From Gautieria morchelliformis (lineage: Eukaryota > Basidiomycota > Agaricomycetes > Gomphales > Gomphaceae): a DNA stretch of 64,000 nucleotides. The first letter of the stretch is position 1. Each line of letters begins with the position of its first letter. The position numbers and the translations under genes are program-made. The notes below the pieces were generated by a model that did no database searches, was not told the origin of the DNA, and was given only the letters and a program-made list of their open reading frames with translations. The stretch spans positions 207,237 through 271,236 of the forward strand of contig WHVA01000098.1 of NCBI GenBank assembly GCA_015179125.1, written 5' to 3'. Below, piece by piece: positions 62,296-64,000 of this stretch.

Positions 62296-64000
62296 TTAAT
62301 ATATTCTGATTCTCTCGTTGAGGATTCTCACTCTAGGACTAGGAAGTCCTTTAGTGAGAAGATCGGCTAGCATGTGTTCCGTTGGCAGGTACACAAGCTT
62401 AATTCCTTGATCTTCGACCATATCTCGGATGAAATATAATCTAATGTCGAAATGCTTGGTCCTCGTGTGTTGTTGAGTGCCATAGACAATGGCAATGGCT
62501 GATTGATTGTCTGAATAAAGTTTGATGGGAAAATTCAGCGGTTGGAATACGTCAGAAATAAAGTGGCACATCCATAAGGCTTCTTTGCTCGCATGAGTCA
62601 GGGCAACAAATTCGGCTTCAGTTGATGATAGGGCTACTATGGATTGTTTTTGACAACTCCATGATACTGTCCCTCCATCAATCTGAAAAATATAAGCCGA
62701 GTATGAGTGCCTATGCTCTTGTAAAGCCCAATCCGCATCTGAATACCCAATGAGGCCATCTCGATTCTTCCCAAGTGTCAATTTGTAGTCCATCGTGCCT
62801 TTTAGATATTTAAAGACACGTTTGACTGCATGCCAATGTGTTGGACCTGGGTTTTCGAGGAATTGAGAAAGTAATGACACTGCGAATGCAATGTCCAGTC
62901 GAGTGGCTACTGCTGCCCACATCAATGATCCTATCGCTTGTCTGTATGGAATTCTTGACATCTTCTGTTTGTCTTCATCTGTGAAAGGGCATTGGTCCCT
63001 GGATAATTTAACAGCTGGGTCGAGAGGTGTTGAAAATGTTTTGGCATCATCCAGATTGAATTCTTTGATGATTTTCTGGATGTATGCGGCTTGTGATATT
63101 GCAATCGATTTGTTATTCCAATCTCTTTCGATTTTGAGGTTCAAAAGCCAGTGAATCTCGCCTAGATCTTTCATACTGAAGATCTGGGCAAGGTCATGCT
63201 TTACCCCATCAAGGATTGGTTGACTCTCAGCTGTGATAGTGAGGTCGTTTACTGCCGATGCAATAATCGCATGCCCTCTCGGTCCTCGTCTGCAAAATAC
63301 AGCTCCATCCGAAGCTGATTTAGTGAATCCTAACTTGAGAAATTCACCACTCAGACATTTGTACCATTCCTTTCCAGACTGTTTGAGGCTGTAAAGTGCT
63401 TTCTTCAGCAGGAGGACATCATCTTTGTCTCCGGTCTCATATCCATACGGCTGTCTCATGTAAATAGGTTCTGGCAGTGTAGCATTCAAATACGCACTGT
63501 CCACATCCATTTGGTGAATAGGCCAGTTATTCCTGGCAGCAATGGCACATATAATCCGTAAGGAAGTCATCCGAGTAACAGGTGCATAGGTTTCATTGTA
63601 GTCGACTCCAAAACTGTGTGTAAAGCCTTGGGCGACCATCCTCGATATAGGTGTAATGTGTTCACCTTCTGGATTGCGTTTCCAGAGGAATACCCATCTA
63701 TTTCCAACAATATTTGCCCCAGGAGGTGGTTTAACCACTTCCCATACACCTTTGTCGAGTAGCACCTTGTACTCTTTATCCATCGATGCTTTCCACATAG
63801 GATCGTTTAAGGTTTCATCTGCATTGCTAGGCTCAGTCTGATTCAAATCTGGCAGCACCTTATCTTTGTTTTGATCGGAGGTCGAAAGTGTACTGATGGC
63901 AAGGTTATAATCACTGATGCCGTCAGTGACAGAGGATAAATCTTGTTCGAATAATTTGTCTTGATGGTCCTCAATGTCCTCGTAAGCTAGTGTAGTAATA
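62296..64000 (-). CDS. Copia 3 Pol, C-terminal part (RT and RNase H)
   Basis: This minus-strand frame is open from the window end to 62296. It covers the end of the integrase-RT linker (TTLAYEDIEDHQDKLFEQDLS), RT (QMDVDSAYLNA, YSLKQSGKEWY) and RNase H (YSDADW, SSTEAEF, YSDNQSA). About ten residues differ from Copia 1. It carries the same AVND motif (Asn codon at 63247-63249), so the defect is shared by both copies. The start is outside the window. Confidence 0.93.
   Translation of the reverse strand, partial: ITTLAYEDIEDHQDKLFEQDLSSVTDGISDYNLAISTLSTSDQNKDKVLPDLNQTEPSNADETLNDPMWKASMDKEYKVLLDKGVWEVVKPPPGANIVGNRWVFLWKRNPEGEHITPISRMVAQGFTHSFGVDYNETYAPVTRMTSLRIICAIAARNNWPIHQMDVDSAYLNATLPEPIYMRQPYGYETGDKDDVLLLKKALYSLKQSGKEWYKCLSGEFLKLGFTKSASDGAVFCRRGPRGHAIIASAVNDLTITAESQPILDGVKHDLAQIFSMKDLGEIHWLLNLKIERDWNNKSIAISQAAYIQKIIKEFNLDDAKTFSTPLDPAVKLSRDQCPFTDEDKQKMSRIPYRQAIGSLMWAAVATRLDIAFAVSLLSQFLENPGPTHWHAVKRVFKYLKGTMDYKLTLGKNRDGLIGYSDADWALQEHRHSYSAYIFQIDGGTVSWSCQKQSIVALSSTEAEFVALTHASKEALWMCHFISDVFQPLNFPIKLYSDNQSAIAIVYGTQQHTRTKHFDIRLYFIRDMVEDQGIKLVYLPTEHMLADLLTKGLPSPRVRILNERIRIY

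Larger units (their letters stand above)
61788..64000 (-). mobile_element. Copia element 3 (runs off the window)
   Basis: A minus-strand Copia of the same subfamily as Copia 1. Its 3' LTR lies at 61788-62282 and its pol extends beyond 64000. It inserted into the H4 Rep gene; the left flank ATTGT (61783-61787) should recur beyond the window. Confidence 0.93.

Overview
The window is eukaryotic, almost certainly from a basidiomycete (Agaricomycetes-type). The evidence is short introns of about 50-90 bp with GT...AG ends, chromodomain Ty3 elements, Copia elements, canonical Helitrons, a KDZ-transposon-associated cysteine-cluster (CxC5-like) gene fragment and a NACHT/NLR gene fragment. I see no intact host housekeeping gene. 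The region is a dense graveyard of nested mobile elements, probably heterochromatic.

Left third (1-19.6 kb). The 3' end of one Ty3 chromovirus (pol at 1-818, an antisense accessory gene, a 3' LTR near 11300-11880) is split by a complete second Ty3 element (1826-10801, 279-bp LTRs, CTCT target duplication). That inner element was in turn hit by a solo LTR (5174-6704, duplication CCTTT) and by a tRNA-derived SINE (7631-8063, 11-bp duplication). From 11.9 kb onward the sequence is dominated by an LTR family of about 1 kb, here called LTR-A. A minus-strand compound element spans 13193-32942 with the order LTR, gag/protease, LTR, pol with chromodomain, LTR.

Middle (19.6-42.9 kb). Inside the compound element sits a 10.4-kb non-autonomous LTR element (19599-30027, perfect CATCC duplication). 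It encodes gag, zinc knuckle and protease plus unknown domains but no reverse transcriptase or integrase. It carries a full Copia element (21344-26475, GTGGT duplication). Further right are a second, minus-strand Copia (33121-38140), a degenerate Ty3 pol fragment carrying a CACTA-like MITE (38993-39373), two solo LTRs with perfect duplications, and broken NLR and CxC5 gene fragments.

Right third (42.9-64 kb). Four Helitrons are packed without spacers. H1 (minus, 42903-49740) lies head to head with H2 (plus). H2 (to 55948), H3 (55949-58835) and H4 (from 58836) follow one another head to tail with CTAG ends abutting TCTAAG starts. H1, H2 and H4 encode the Rep (HUH)/PIF1-helicase protein. H3 is non-autonomous and filled with a 17-bp minisatellite. 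H4 is interrupted by a third Copia that runs off the window. The most unusual feature is the Helitron leader: H1 and H4 have a tandem array of 144-bp intron-exon modules, H2 has an analogous but unrelated duplication, and in all three the main reading frame appears to gain its ATG across a splice junction.

Most coding regions are broken by single stops, frameshifts or insertions. The best-preserved frame is the Copia polyprotein at 21724-25974, but it carries a D-to-N change in the reverse transcriptase catalytic motif.
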